Shown here piece after piece: positions 44,535 to 53,780 of a stretch of 64,000 nt of DNA. Origin of the DNA: Planktothrix serta PCC 8927 (GTDB lineage: Bacteria; Cyanobacteriota; Cyanobacteriia; Cyanobacteriales; Microcoleaceae); NCBI RefSeq assembly GCF_900010725.2, contig NZ_LR734869.1, forward strand, positions 353,672 to 417,671, written 5' to 3'. How positions within the stretch are numbered: position 1 is the first letter of the stretch; the number at the start of each line of letters is the position of its first letter. The notes under the pieces are model-generated. The model saw only the letters and a list, made by a program, of their open reading frames with translations, made no database searches and was not told the DNA's origin. Both the position numbers and the translations under genes were made by a program.

Positions 44535-45239
44535 ATGATGAAAACGATTAATTACCGCAAAATTATTGATTTAACCCATAATATTGATCCTAATATTCCT
44601 TTATGGCCTGGTGATCCTCCGGTTCAAATAGAAACCGTTGCAGATTTTTCGACATCAGGCTATTATTTAAGAAGGTTTTCTATGGGAGAACATAGCGGAA
44701 CTCATTTGAACGCTCCCAAAAGTTTTTATGAAGATGGAATTGGAATTGATGAATATTCCCCGGAGTCTTGTATTCTTCCCACCGTTGTGATTGATATTCG
44801 AGAAAAAACCATCTTAAATCCTGACTCAATTTTAACTCTAAATGATATTGAAGCTTGGGAAAAACAGCATCAGATTATTCCAGAAAATAGTATGGTTTTA
44901 CTCTATACAGGTTGGCAAGAAAAATGGCCTGATCCTGTGGCTTTTTTGAATGTTGATCAACAGGGAAAATTGCACTTTCCAGGGTTTGGAAGTGAGGCGA
45001 CTCAATTTTTAATCGAACAGCGACATATTAGGGGAGTAGGAATTGATACTCATGGCGTTGATCCGGGTTTTGATGATAGTTTTATAACTAATAAACTAAT
45101 TTTAAAAAACAACGGTTTTGTGTTAGAAAATCTGACGAATCTTGATCAACTTCCTGCTACTGAAATTACTTTAATTCTAGGAATTATCAGGCTCACAGGT
45201 GGTTCTGGTTCACCTGTTTCTGTGTTAGCCTTAATTTAA
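44535..45239 (+). CDS. Cyclase family protein (kynurenine formamidase-like)
   Basis: 234 aa. IDLTHNIDPNIPLWPGDPPV is the usual family opening. The metal motif HxGTHxDxP appears as EHSGTHLNAPKSF, with Asn where Asp is normal and the final His replaced. VVIDIREK, MVLLYTGWQEKW, GFGSEATQFLIEQRHIRGVG and GIDTHGVDPG follow. Family members hydrolyse amide or cyclic bonds using Zn or Mn. The changed ligand makes standard activity uncertain. The gene starts ATGATG; AGGAGAT lies upstream near 44511. Confidence 0.8.
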   Translation: MMKTINYRKIIDLTHNIDPNIPLWPGDPPVQIETVADFSTSGYYLRRFSMGEHSGTHLNAPKSFYEDGIGIDEYSPESCILPTVVIDIREKTILNPDSILTLNDIEAWEKQHQIIPENSMVLLYTGWQEKWPDPVAFLNVDQQGKLHFPGFGSEATQFLIEQRHIRGVGIDTHGVDPGFDDSFITNKLILKNNGFVLENLTNLDQLPATEITLILGIIRLTGGSGSPVSVLALI

Positions 45240-45287
45240 ACTTCCGTGATAGCTGCCTTTCTTAACTATCAATTCGGAGATTTTATT

Positions 45288-46454
45288 ATGCGTCTTGATA
45301 TTAGCACAATGTCCGTCATGGTCAGTGCAGCATCTATTTTACAATCAATTACTTTGATTTTTTTCTTCTTTTTAACGAGGAAATATCAAGGAATTGGGAT
45401 TTATACGATTGGCACTTTATTATCAGCACTCGGCTTTTTGTTGTTTCCGATTCGTCCCCTTTTATCTAATCCATTAATTGCATTGAATCTTCGGTTTTTG
45501 GGCAATTTGTTGATTACATATGCTCAAATTCTTTACACCGTTGGTATTATAAAATTTTTAAATAAAAAACCCCCTTCCTTTTTTTTTATTGCTTTAGCCT
45601 CTGTCTGCTTAGTGATCCAAGTTTATTTTGTCTATATCAAAAATGATTTTATTATCCGAAATATGGGTATAATTTTTACCTCCATAATTTCTTATTGTTG
45701 GGCTATTTATTTTTTAATTAAATTCCGAGAAAAGTCTCTCTATGCGTCATCTGTTTTTATTTGCATTTCATTTATTTTTAATATAATTTTTTTACTCTTC
45801 AGAGCTATTATGCTTCCCCTAACTAATACGAAGGCTTTACTGGAGTCTAATTCAGTTAATATAACCACAATTTGGTCTATATTTTTGTTTGACTACCTGC
45901 GGAATACTGGTTTTATTATGATGATCACTCAACGATTATATCATGATGTTAATCAATTAGCAACTCTCGATTTTTTAACAAATACCTTTAATCGTAGAGC
46001 AATGCAACAGTATTTAGAACATGAAATTGCTCGATTTAATCGCAGTCAAATTCCATTTTCACTGATTATGCTTGACGTGGATTACTTCAAATTAATTAAT
46101 GATACCTATGGGCATGATCGAGGAGATTTAGTGTTAAAACACTTAACAACAATACTAAAAGAAAATCTCCGATCTCAGGATCTCCTCAGTCGTTGGGGAG
46201 GGGAAGAATTTCTAATTTTGTTACCCCAGACAAATCTTCAAGAAGCATTCCTCCTTGCCAATAGACTGCGAACTACCGTTGAGGAAAATCCCGCTAACGA
46301 GGGATTGATTTATTATACAATTAGTTTGGGTGTAGGAACGTTTACTCAAGAATATAATGGAGCATTAACTCCCCTGTTAATAGCAATCGATCAAGCTCTT
46401 TATCAAGCCAAGCAAAACGGTAGAAATCAGGTTATTAAAGCTTCAAATTGTTAG
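45288..46454 (+). CDS. Membrane-bound diguanylate cyclase (GGDEF)
   Basis: 388 aa from the ATG at 45288 (GGAGA upstream); a GTG at 45246 is in frame but lacks a ribosome site. Residues about 5-220 contain six to seven membrane helices with no named sensor. The GGDEF domain (about 230-388) has DFLTNTFNRRAMQQYLEHE, LDVDYFKLINDTYGHDRGD, the active GGEEF in SRWGGEEFLILLP and the inhibitory RxxD site (RSQD) five residues before it. It should make cyclic di-GMP from GTP with product inhibition. Just downstream of the cyclase-family gene. Confidence 0.92.
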   Translation: MRLDISTMSVMVSAASILQSITLIFFFFLTRKYQGIGIYTIGTLLSALGFLLFPIRPLLSNPLIALNLRFLGNLLITYAQILYTVGIIKFLNKKPPSFFFIALASVCLVIQVYFVYIKNDFIIRNMGIIFTSIISYCWAIYFLIKFREKSLYASSVFICISFIFNIIFLLFRAIMLPLTNTKALLESNSVNITTIWSIFLFDYLRNTGFIMMITQRLYHDVNQLATLDFLTNTFNRRAMQQYLEHEIARFNRSQIPFSLIMLDVDYFKLINDTYGHDRGDLVLKHLTTILKENLRSQDLLSRWGGEEFLILLPQTNLQEAFLLANRLRTTVEENPANEGLIYYTISLGVGTFTQEYNGALTPLLIAIDQALYQAKQNGRNQVIKASNC

Positions 46455-46470
46455 TTTTATAGAAATCTAT

Positions 46471-46504
46471 AAAAAATACCCCCTGATTATAGATGAGGGG
46501 TTTT
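46471..46504. terminator. Bidirectional terminator between GGDEF and DUF488 genes
   Basis: AAAA-T-ACCCC pairs with GGGGT-TTTA around a 14-base loop, at the end of two convergent genes. It overlaps the DUF488 stop. Confidence 0.7.
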
Positions 46505-46943
46505 ATTCCAAATGTTCAATCTGGCTATTAGAAATTAATTGATTAAGTTGGCTGGCTACATCAGTTCTATGACATCGCTGAAAATTCATTTCAGCACACA
46601 ATAATAAAACCGTTCCTTTTTCAGCAAGTTCCGCAACTTCTTGTAACGCGAACTCGGCTTCTTCTCGGTCGGGTGGAATCCAGTTTTGCTTACCTGATGT
46701 ATTACCTAAAGCCGTTTTAGAGATGTATTGGACGTTATGAGTTTCACAGACTTCCTGTAATTTATTCCGGTGCCAATTATAGCTCCAAGCACGGGGACTT
46801 ATTCTGACATCGATTACGAAATTAACCTGATATTTGTCCAGGTATTCTAAAAATTGATCATGGTTTTTTCGGTTTCCATATCCAAAAGTTAGGATAAGTC
46901 CCTTGTTTGATTTAGATTTTTTAGTTCTCTTTTGGGTTTTCAT
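46503..46943 (-). CDS. DUF488 family protein
   Basis: 146 aa. ILTFGYGNRKNHDQFLEYLD, FVIDVRISPRAWSYNWHRNK (DVR), and LLLCAEMNFQRCHRTDVASQ (the CxExxxxxCHR motif) are diagnostic of DUF488. The two cysteines and His may bind a ligand or carry a rhodanese-like role. Function unknown. A basic N-terminal extension (KTQKRTKKSKSNKG) is unusual. Confidence 0.88.
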   Translation of the reverse strand: MKTQKRTKKSKSNKGLILTFGYGNRKNHDQFLEYLDKYQVNFVIDVRISPRAWSYNWHRNKLQEVCETHNVQYISKTALGNTSGKQNWIPPDREEAEFALQEVAELAEKGTVLLLCAEMNFQRCHRTDVASQLNQLISNSQIEHLE

Positions 46944-47207
46944 TCTCCCTGTATGTTTTGCTAATCCTAGGGTATGTCTTGGTTGTGATCAAGATTTTTC
47001 TTTCTTCCATTGGATAAGAGCGATCGCATCAAACCTTTTTATACCCTTGTAAGAGTGAACTCGTCAACGATTAGCTGTGAAACCTTCTCAGGGCTAAATC
47101 TAATATTTCCACTCTTGACCGCTCATCCCAACGTCAGAGCGTTAAACTAGATTTACCCCCACTGTCTTAACAGTTGGGACATAGCAACAGGAAAAGGTAG
47201 AGTTGAT

Positions 47208-49136
47208 ATGAAGAGGTCTTGGATCAAAGCCGGGATGGGGTGGTTAGATGCCAAACAGATAATCCCTCAAAAAACCATCATCGGGAAACGAGTGGGGCGG
47301 ATTTTGGGGAGTTGGATCATTGCCCAGAGTGTACTGTTGGGGACTCCCGCCTTCGCCAATAACACCCCAAAAACCCTAACCTATAGTCAACTGTTGCAGA
47401 AAATTGAGGCTGGGGACGTCCAAAAAATTGAAGAAGATCCCTCGCGCCAAATGGCGAAAGTCACCTTAAAGGCTGACAAAGATAAAAAGCCACCCTCGGT
47501 GTATCTGGTTTCGCTGTTTGAACAAAACCCGGAATTAATGCAGCAAATTCGGGCGAATAATGTTGAGTATGGAGTTAGCCCTACGGCTGATAATAGTGCG
47601 GCGATGGGGTTAATTATCAATATGCTAATTATTTTTGGCGTATTGGCATTTTTATTAATGATTCTGCGACGGTCTACCCAAGCATCGGGCCAAGCGATGA
47701 ATTTTGGCAAATCTAGGGCTAGATTCCAGATGGAAGCCAAAACGGGCATATTATTTGAAGATGTCGCTGGGGTGGAAGAAGCCAAGGAAGAATTGCAAGA
47801 AGTTGTCACTTTCCTGAAGCAACCGGAACGTTTTACCGCGATTGGGGCTAAAATTCCCAGAGGGGTATTGTTAATTGGGCCACCGGGAACGGGAAAAACC
47901 TTATTAGCTAAAGCCATTGCTGGAGAAGCCGGAGTTCCGTTTTTTAGTATTTCTGGGTCAGAGTTTGTGGAGATGTTCGTGGGGGTTGGCGCTTCACGGG
48001 TGCGGGATTTATTCAGAAAAGCTAAGGAAAATTCTCCTTGTTTAATTTTTATTGATGAAATTGATGCGGTCGGACGTCAACGCGGCGCCGGAATTGGGGG
48101 AGGAAATGATGAGCGCGAACAAACCCTAAACCAATTATTAACAGAAATGGATGGGTTTGAAGGCAATACGGGAATTATTGTGATTGCTGCTACCAACCGT
48201 CCTGATGTTTTGGATGCGGCGTTATTACGTCCAGGTCGATTTGATCGGCAAGTTATGGTGGATTTACCCACCTTTAATGGTCGTTTAGGAATTCTCAAAG
48301 TTCACGCCCGCAATAAGAAGTTATCTGAGGAGGTTTCTTTAGATGCGATCGCCCGTCGAACTCCGGGATTATCGGGCGCAGATTTAGCGAATTTACTCAA
48401 TGAAGCGGCAATATTAACCGCCCGACGTCGGAAGGAAGCGATTACTCCTTTAGAAATTGATGATGCGATTGATCGGATTACGATTGGGTTAGCGTTAACC
48501 CCGTTATTAGATAGTAAGAAAAAGCGGTTGATTGCCTATCACGAAATCGGACACGCTTTATTAATGACATTGTTGAAAAATTCCGATCCGTTAAATAAGG
48601 TGACAATTATCCCACGTTCTGGGGGAATTGGCGGTTTTGCTCAACAAATGTTTAATGAAGAAATGGTTGATAGTGGGTTATATACAAAATCCTGGTTAAT
48701 CGATCAAATTATAATTTGTTTGGGGGGACGAGCAGCAGAAATTGAAGTGTTTGGAGATTCAGAAGTTACCGTTGGTGCGAGTAATGATATTCAAACGGTG
48801 ACAAATTTAGCACGGGAAATGGTAACTCGTTACGGAATGTCAGAGTTAGGGTTAGTCGCTTTAGAAAGTCCATCGGGAGAAGTGTTTTTAGGGCGAGGAT
48901 TTCCCTCTCAGTCGGAATATTCCGAAGAAGTGGCGACCAAAATTGATCATCTGATTCGAGATCTGGCTTTTGAATGTTATGAACAAGCGCGAGAAATTGT
49001 TCGTCACAATCGAATGTTAATGGATCATTTGGTAGAATTATTGTTAGAAATAGAAACCTTAGATGGGGAACAATTTCGACAATTGGTTGCAGAATATACA
49101 ACCCTTCCAGAACGTCAATTAGCAACCCGCAGTTAA
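47208..49136 (+). CDS. ftsH: ATP-dependent zinc metalloprotease FtsH
   Basis: 642 aa. A first membrane segment/signal at about 30-50 ([20 protein letters not shown]), a lumenal domain, and a second helix at about 130-150 ([20 protein letters not shown]). AAA domain: [54 protein letters not shown] (arginine finger region). Protease: [10 protein letters not shown] zinc motif. C-terminal helices follow. Cyanobacterial FtsH hexamers turn over damaged D1 in photosystem II and other membrane proteins; which of the four cyanobacterial types this is cannot be settled here. A hairpin (CCCACTGT...ACAGTTGGG) precedes the start at 47158. Confidence 0.96.
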   Translation: MKRSWIKAGMGWLDAKQIIPQKTIIGKRVGRILGSWIIAQSVLLGTPAFANNTPKTLTYSQLLQKIEAGDVQKIEEDPSRQMAKVTLKADKDKKPPSVYLVSLFEQNPELMQQIRANNVEYGVSPTADNSAAMGLIINMLIIFGVLAFLLMILRRSTQASGQAMNFGKSRARFQMEAKTGILFEDVAGVEEAKEELQEVVTFLKQPERFTAIGAKIPRGVLLIGPPGTGKTLLAKAIAGEAGVPFFSISGSEFVEMFVGVGASRVRDLFRKAKENSPCLIFIDEIDAVGRQRGAGIGGGNDEREQTLNQLLTEMDGFEGNTGIIVIAATNRPDVLDAALLRPGRFDRQVMVDLPTFNGRLGILKVHARNKKLSEEVSLDAIARRTPGLSGADLANLLNEAAILTARRRKEAITPLEIDDAIDRITIGLALTPLLDSKKKRLIAYHEIGHALLMTLLKNSDPLNKVTIIPRSGGIGGFAQQMFNEEMVDSGLYTKSWLIDQIIICLGGRAAEIEVFGDSEVTVGASNDIQTVTNLAREMVTRYGMSELGLVALESPSGEVFLGRGFPSQSEYSEEVATKIDHLIRDLAFECYEQAREIVRHNRMLMDHLVELLLEIETLDGEQFRQLVAEYTTLPERQLATRS

Positions 49137-49154
49137 CCTGAATCAGTGATCAGT

Positions 49155-49182
49155 GTAGAGACGTTGCATGCAACGTCTCTAC
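49155..49182. repeat. Perfect 28-bp palindrome, GTAG...CTAC
   Basis: Left half GTAGAGACGTTGCA followed by its exact reverse complement, 18 bases after the ftsH stop. Confidence 0.95.
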
Positions 49183-49390
49183 GAGTTAATAAAAACTAAA
49201 AACTTTTCACTGATGACTGATGACTGAAGTTTTCCATCCTTTTTAAAGGGGATCTCTATCTCCAGGGAGACGAGTAGAAAACTTAAATCCTGAACTTATC
49301 CCTATCGACAAATTCGGAAGTTATAGAACAAGCTAGAAATCAAGCTACTTCTACAAAAATCTTTCGGAAACTAGATTTGGAGGATAACAA

Positions 49391-49756
49391 ATGCTAATTC
49401 CTATACCTTTACCTATCTCATCAAAAGCCAAAAATTCTTTTCAAAAGGAAGTCAACTCTCAGCTTAGATCCCAATATCTACCTTCCGCTTGTGAACCCAA
49501 TTCACCGCCTCGAAAAAAATATCGAGATCGGACTTTTACCAGCCAACCCCAGCCTCAAGAATTAGAAGTTTATTTAGGTTGGAAAACCAGTGATGTGATT
49601 GCAGAAATGCGGGATTTAGGTTATAATGTTGTTCTGAATGTTCCTCAAAGTTTAATGTATTTTGATCTGGGTTTTGGATATTTGCACTTCCATTTTGAAC
49701 CCGATCAATTGATTATCCTTACAGTAAAGTTTCACCCCGAAATTATGACATCTTGA
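49391..49756 (+). CDS. Small hypothetical protein
   Basis: 121 aa. The N-terminal 55 residues are polar and probably disordered. The rest (LEVYLGWKTSDVIAEMRDLG, YNVVLNVPQSLMYFDLGFGY, LHFHFEPDQLIILTVKFH) looks like a compact alpha/beta domain. I do not recognise it. AGGAGG-like bases (TTGGAGGATAAC) precede the ATG. It overlaps the 3' end of the convergent cyclase-like gene by 14 bases. Confidence 0.65.
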   Translation: MLIPIPLPISSKAKNSFQKEVNSQLRSQYLPSACEPNSPPRKKYRDRTFTSQPQPQELEVYLGWKTSDVIAEMRDLGYNVVLNVPQSLMYFDLGFGYLHFHFEPDQLIILTVKFHPEIMTS

Positions 49757-51800
49757 GTTTTAATGCTTTTAAAGGTGGAGTTTGGGGTTTTCCCAGACCA
49801 TCGGTTAAAGCATAACTGGTTGTTAATAACCACATCCAAAGTTTAGGATAACGGGGTTCTAACCAAGGTTGAATTTGGCGGGTGAAATTGGGAAGCCAAC
49901 CGAATAGGAAACTCACCACAGATAACGCCATAAACAGGATAAAATTCTTTGTCCATCGCAGGACTTCCCCCAGGGTTATAAAGTCTAAAATCCAAACTAA
50001 TAGCAGAGGGTTTATGCGGGCGGCTTTTAAGGCTAATTTTGTAAAAATCCACCAAGTTGTTCGATCTTTAATAAAGGTTTCTGCAATGTCTTGGGGTGCG
50101 ATCGCTAAAACCCCAAAAAAGGTATTTAAAATCGAGTTAATTTTTGCTGGGGGTAAATATTTCCCCGTGGGAACCATCATTCCTTTAGAAAATAACCAGG
50201 TTACAGAAATATTGGTTTGATACGCCCGAATTTTATCTAACCAATGTGCCGTTAATAAATTATGTTTTAAAGCCGTATTTAATAAATCCGTTAATCGAGA
50301 TAAATTTCGCACTAAAGATCCAAATCCAGTAAAGACTAAAGGAGATTGTAAAGAGGCAGCATCCCCAATTAAAATTAACCGATCAAACCCGACTTTGCGA
50401 TCGCTACTTCCATTACTAAAATGTCCCGGAATATAACCAAAAGTTGGTTTTTTCCAAACTAATTTATCCAGATCACATCGACGATATTCGGGTAAAATTG
50501 TGAAAAAGTCCTCATACATTTCTAATAGAGAACCTGGATTTTTAGGGTTGACTTGATGATAGTGAAATAAATAAAAGGTTAACTCATTTCCTGACCCTGG
50601 AAACAGTTCCCAAATCAACTGTCTTCCCCTTGAAATATCCCCATGAGTATTTAAGACATCTCCATAAGTGGCATCCCAAACCCCCGGTTCAAACCCGCCA
50701 TCAATTACCGCGCCAACCGTCGGACAAACGCTATCAAACGCCCGTCCTCCGTTCAATTGCCAAGCAATGGGAGACGCAGTTCCCATGGCATCGACTAATA
50801 ACCTTGCGGTTGCAGTTCGTTCCGTTTGGGTAGGAAGATAGAGGGATTTAATATTAACTAAATTGGGATTAATATCAGCTTTTAAAAACTCTGTTTCATC
50901 CCAAATTTCTCCCCCAGCTTGTTTAAGTTTTTCTCCTGATAATTTTAGCAAGATTTCGGCATTTAAAGCCACATTTAAAACCGTTGGCGTATGCAGAACT
51001 TGAGATTTTGCAAATTCAGGATTATAGGCATCAAAAAACTTATGAAAACCGTCTTTATATTCTCTAGCGATAAAACTTTCGATTTCAGTCGGGGTAAATA
51101 ATCCTAAATCAATTAAACTTTTTAACTCACTGCGAGAAATATTCCATTCTCGGTTCATTCGACCAAAGGGCAAGCGTTCAATTAATAATACTTTATAGCC
51201 TAATCTTGCCATCACTGCCGCATGAATCACCCCCAATGCACCCCCGATATAAATTAAGTCATATTGGGGAGAATCAGAGGGTTTTGAAGTATCAGTTTTA
51301 AAAATAACTTGTTTAGGCGTTTGGGGATTTTTTACTCCTTCTCGCCAACGTTTTTCCCACCAATAGACCCGTTTGAGATCAAATTCTCCATTGGGCATTT
51401 TTTTAAAGTATTTGACCGTTAAAGGATAATCTTTTTCTAAGGCTTCAAAAATGGATTTTTCAGATAAATTAATTTCTGGAGGTTCAGAATATTGATAGGG
51501 AAAGGCAATTCTAAGTTCTGTTTCTAAACGCTTTAAAAATAGTTTTTCTTGAGTTTTTGGAGGTTGACCGACTCGAAAGACTTTTAAATAGGTGGTGCGT
51601 TGAACTGACCAAACAAAGATTGAAAGCTCATTCCATTCTGTTGTATTTTGATTAAGTTGAGAAAATCGTAACCGAAAGCCATCGGGAGTGATAATTTTTT
51701 CTCCCATTTCTGCTTGAAAGTTTTGTTGCAACCAAGTACAAACTTCTTGAGTCTGGGGAGTGGGAACTTCAAGATATAAGATTTCTTTAATGTTTGCCAT
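49743..51800 (-). CDS. CruA/CruP family FAD-dependent lycopene cyclase homologue
   Basis: 685 aa. An N-terminal domain (1-180) precedes an FAD-binding Rossmann fold (YDLIYIGGALGVIHAAVMAR). FGRMNREWNISRSELKSLID is the hallmark of the CruA/CruP carotenoid cyclase family, followed by LLVDAMGTASPIAWQL and PTFGYIPGHFS, then LILIGDAASLQSPLVFTGFG. The C-terminal 120 residues include hydrophobic helices (ILFMALSVVSFLFGWL). CruA cyclises lycopene; CruP is a paralogue linked in plants to limiting carotenoid epoxide formation. I cannot decide between them from sequence alone. Confidence 0.78.
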   Translation of the reverse strand: MANIKEILYLEVPTPQTQEVCTWLQQNFQAEMGEKIITPDGFRLRFSQLNQNTTEWNELSIFVWSVQRTTYLKVFRVGQPPKTQEKLFLKRLETELRIAFPYQYSEPPEINLSEKSIFEALEKDYPLTVKYFKKMPNGEFDLKRVYWWEKRWREGVKNPQTPKQVIFKTDTSKPSDSPQYDLIYIGGALGVIHAAVMARLGYKVLLIERLPFGRMNREWNISRSELKSLIDLGLFTPTEIESFIAREYKDGFHKFFDAYNPEFAKSQVLHTPTVLNVALNAEILLKLSGEKLKQAGGEIWDETEFLKADINPNLVNIKSLYLPTQTERTATARLLVDAMGTASPIAWQLNGGRAFDSVCPTVGAVIDGGFEPGVWDATYGDVLNTHGDISRGRQLIWELFPGSGNELTFYLFHYHQVNPKNPGSLLEMYEDFFTILPEYRRCDLDKLVWKKPTFGYIPGHFSNGSSDRKVGFDRLILIGDAASLQSPLVFTGFGSLVRNLSRLTDLLNTALKHNLLTAHWLDKIRAYQTNISVTWLFSKGMMVPTGKYLPPAKINSILNTFFGVLAIAPQDIAETFIKDRTTWWIFTKLALKAARINPLLLVWILDFITLGEVLRWTKNFILFMALSVVSFLFGWLPNFTRQIQPWLEPRYPKLWMWLLTTSYALTDGLGKPQTPPLKALKLKMS

Positions 51801-51806
51801 TTTTCA

Positions 51807-51828
51807 AGGGAACAGGGAACAGGGAACA
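51807..51828 (+). repeat. Heptanucleotide tandem repeat (GGGAACA)n
   Basis: Three units. The flanking CATTTTTCAA is shared with the array inside the aldehyde dehydrogenase gene at 51970. Confidence 0.9.
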
Positions 51829-51954
51829 CCGAACAGCTTAACTGTAAACAGTAAAAGGGTTTGCTGGATTTATAATGGTCAAACGCCTTAATGGGTAGCG
51901 CTATAGATCAAGTTGTACCATAAAAAGGGATCAGGGAATTTTGGAGAAGCAAAA

Positions 51955-53430
51955 ATGAGTGAACAAACCCATTTTTCAAGGGAACAGGGAACAGGGAATG
52001 GGGAGTCGGGAGTCAAAAGCCGTAGGGGTGGGGTAACCCCGCCCGTAACCGTCAACCGTCAACCGTCAACTATTCAGTATTTAATTCAGCAACAGCGAGA
52101 CTTTTTTGCCACAGGACAAACCCAGAATATCCAGTTTCGCCTCACACAACTTTATCATTTAAAACAGGCGATCGCAGTCCATGAAACGGCTATTATTAAC
52201 GCTGTAAAAGCCGATTTAAGCCGTCCCGATCTGGAAGCTTATTTTGAACTCGCCCCCGTTGCTGAGATTAATTATGCCATTAAACATCTCAAATCTTGGG
52301 TTAAACCGCAAAAAGTCCGGGCATCTTTTAGTCAGCTTCCGGCGTCAACGTGGATTTATCCTCAACCCTTGGGAATTGTATTAATTATAGCACCTTGGAA
52401 TTATCCGTTTCAACTGATAATTTCTCCGTTAATTGGGGCGATCGCGGCGGGAAATTGTGCAATTTTAAAACCTTCAGAAATTGCAGTAAATACCTCTAAA
52501 ATTATTAGTGATATTATCAGCAAAACCTTTAATTCTGAATATATTACTGTTGTTGAAGGGGGAGTCGAAACCAGTCAAGAATTATTAGCCGAAAAGTTTG
52601 ATCATATTTTCTTTACAGGCGGTACAAAAGTCGGTCAAATTGTGATGGAAGCTGCGGCCAAACATTTAACCCCAGTCACCTTAGAGTTAGGGGGGAAAAG
52701 TCCCTGTATTGTGGATGATAATATTCAATTAGATTATACCGCAAAACGGATTATTTGGGGTAAATTTATTAATGCAGGTCAAACTTGTATTGCTCCTGAT
52801 TATGTGTTAGTGAATTCTCGAATAAAATCAGAATTAATCCTAGGGTTGCAAAAGTGGATTCAAACTTTTTTTGGAGATCATCCCGAAACTAGCCCCGATT
52901 ATTCCAGAATAATTAATTTATTTCATTTTAACAGATTAGAGGAATTTTTAAAAGCGGGTAATATTATTATCGGAGGTCAAAGGAATGCAGAAACAAAATA
53001 TATTGCTCCCACTTTAATTGATCATATTTCCTGGGATGATTCTATTATGCAGGAAGAAATTTTTGGGCCGATTTTACCGATTTTAGAGTATCAGGATTTA
53101 GGAGAAGCGATCGCAAAAATTAACAGTCGTCCGAAACCGTTAGCCTTATATTTATTTTCTCGGAATCAAGATAAACAAAACCGAATCTTACAAGAAACAT
53201 CATCAGGAACACTCTGTTTTAATGACACAGTATTGCAATTTGGGGGTAAATCTTTACCTTTTGGCGGTGTAGGGGAAAGCGGGATCGGAAGTTATCATGG
53301 AAAAGCAACCTTTGATCGTTTTTGTCATTATAAAAGTGTCTTAAAACAAACGTTTTTATTAGATTTACCCCTACGTTATGCACCCTACAAAGGGAAAGAA
53401 TGGTTAATCAAAAGAATTTTAATGCAATAA
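51955..53430 (+). CDS. Aldehyde dehydrogenase with repeat-derived N-terminus
   Basis: 491 aa from the ATG at 51955 (GGAG upstream). The conserved enzyme begins at about residue 40 (IQYLIQQQRDFFATGQT). It has LGIVLIIAPWNYPFQLIISP, FFTGGTKVGQIVMEAAAKHL, the catalytic Glu in VTLELGGKSPC, the catalytic Cys in FINAGQTCIAPDYV, and EIFGPILPI. A hydrophobic C-terminus resembles fatty aldehyde dehydrogenases. It oxidises aldehydes with NAD(P). Residues about 5-38 (SREQGTGNGESGVKSRRGGV and on) are encoded by three repeat types and look like an in-frame insertion. Confidence 0.9.
   Translation: MSEQTHFSREQGTGNGESGVKSRRGGVTPPVTVNRQPSTIQYLIQQQRDFFATGQTQNIQFRLTQLYHLKQAIAVHETAIINAVKADLSRPDLEAYFELAPVAEINYAIKHLKSWVKPQKVRASFSQLPASTWIYPQPLGIVLIIAPWNYPFQLIISPLIGAIAAGNCAILKPSEIAVNTSKIISDIISKTFNSEYITVVEGGVETSQELLAEKFDHIFFTGGTKVGQIVMEAAAKHLTPVTLELGGKSPCIVDDNIQLDYTAKRIIWGKFINAGQTCIAPDYVLVNSRIKSELILGLQKWIQTFFGDHPETSPDYSRIINLFHFNRLEEFLKAGNIIIGGQRNAETKYIAPTLIDHISWDDSIMQEEIFGPILPILEYQDLGEAIAKINSRPKPLALYLFSRNQDKQNRILQETSSGTLCFNDTVLQFGGKSLPFGGVGESGIGSYHGKATFDRFCHYKSVLKQTFLLDLPLRYAPYKGKEWLIKRILMQ
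51970..52070 (+). repeat. Three repeat types inside the aldehyde dehydrogenase reading frame
   Basis: GGGAACA heptamers (from 51979), a GTAG-headed palindrome (52022-52044, GGGTGGGGT / AACCCCGCCC) and CGTCAAC heptamers (to 52070). All are read in frame. Confidence 0.85.
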
Positions 53431-53780
53431 AAGCAGAAATATAGCAATTTTAAAGAGATTTTACAATCCTAATAATCAGGATGATTAATCTTAAAAAATT
53501 GACACAAACCCCTGTGTAGGGGCGAGGCGCGCCTCGCCCCTACGATTTTGGTAATTTGTACAAATGATTTAGACTTACTATAGCAATCCTAAAGGGTAGG
53601 GGTGGCGTCCCTCCCAACCCTCTTAGCTCTCACCCACCTGGGAATACAATTTCTGGGCGGGTTCATAATTTTATGTTAAAACAGAGGTGAATTCTGGACA
53701 ATAGGGTTTAAAATTAAACTGAATCGCAGGAAATTGAGAATTTTTAACCTCGTATCGTGTGTATAGTAGGAGTTTTATTG
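53431..53780. other. Intergenic region with palindromes
   Basis: Holds the perfect palindrome at 53516 and a looser G-rich one at about 53597. An AGGAG at 53769 serves the CHAT gene. No other gene is seen. Confidence 0.6.
53516..53543. repeat. Perfect 28-bp palindrome, GTAG...CTAC
   Basis: Left half GTAGGGGCGAGGCG followed by its exact reverse complement. Confidence 0.95.
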
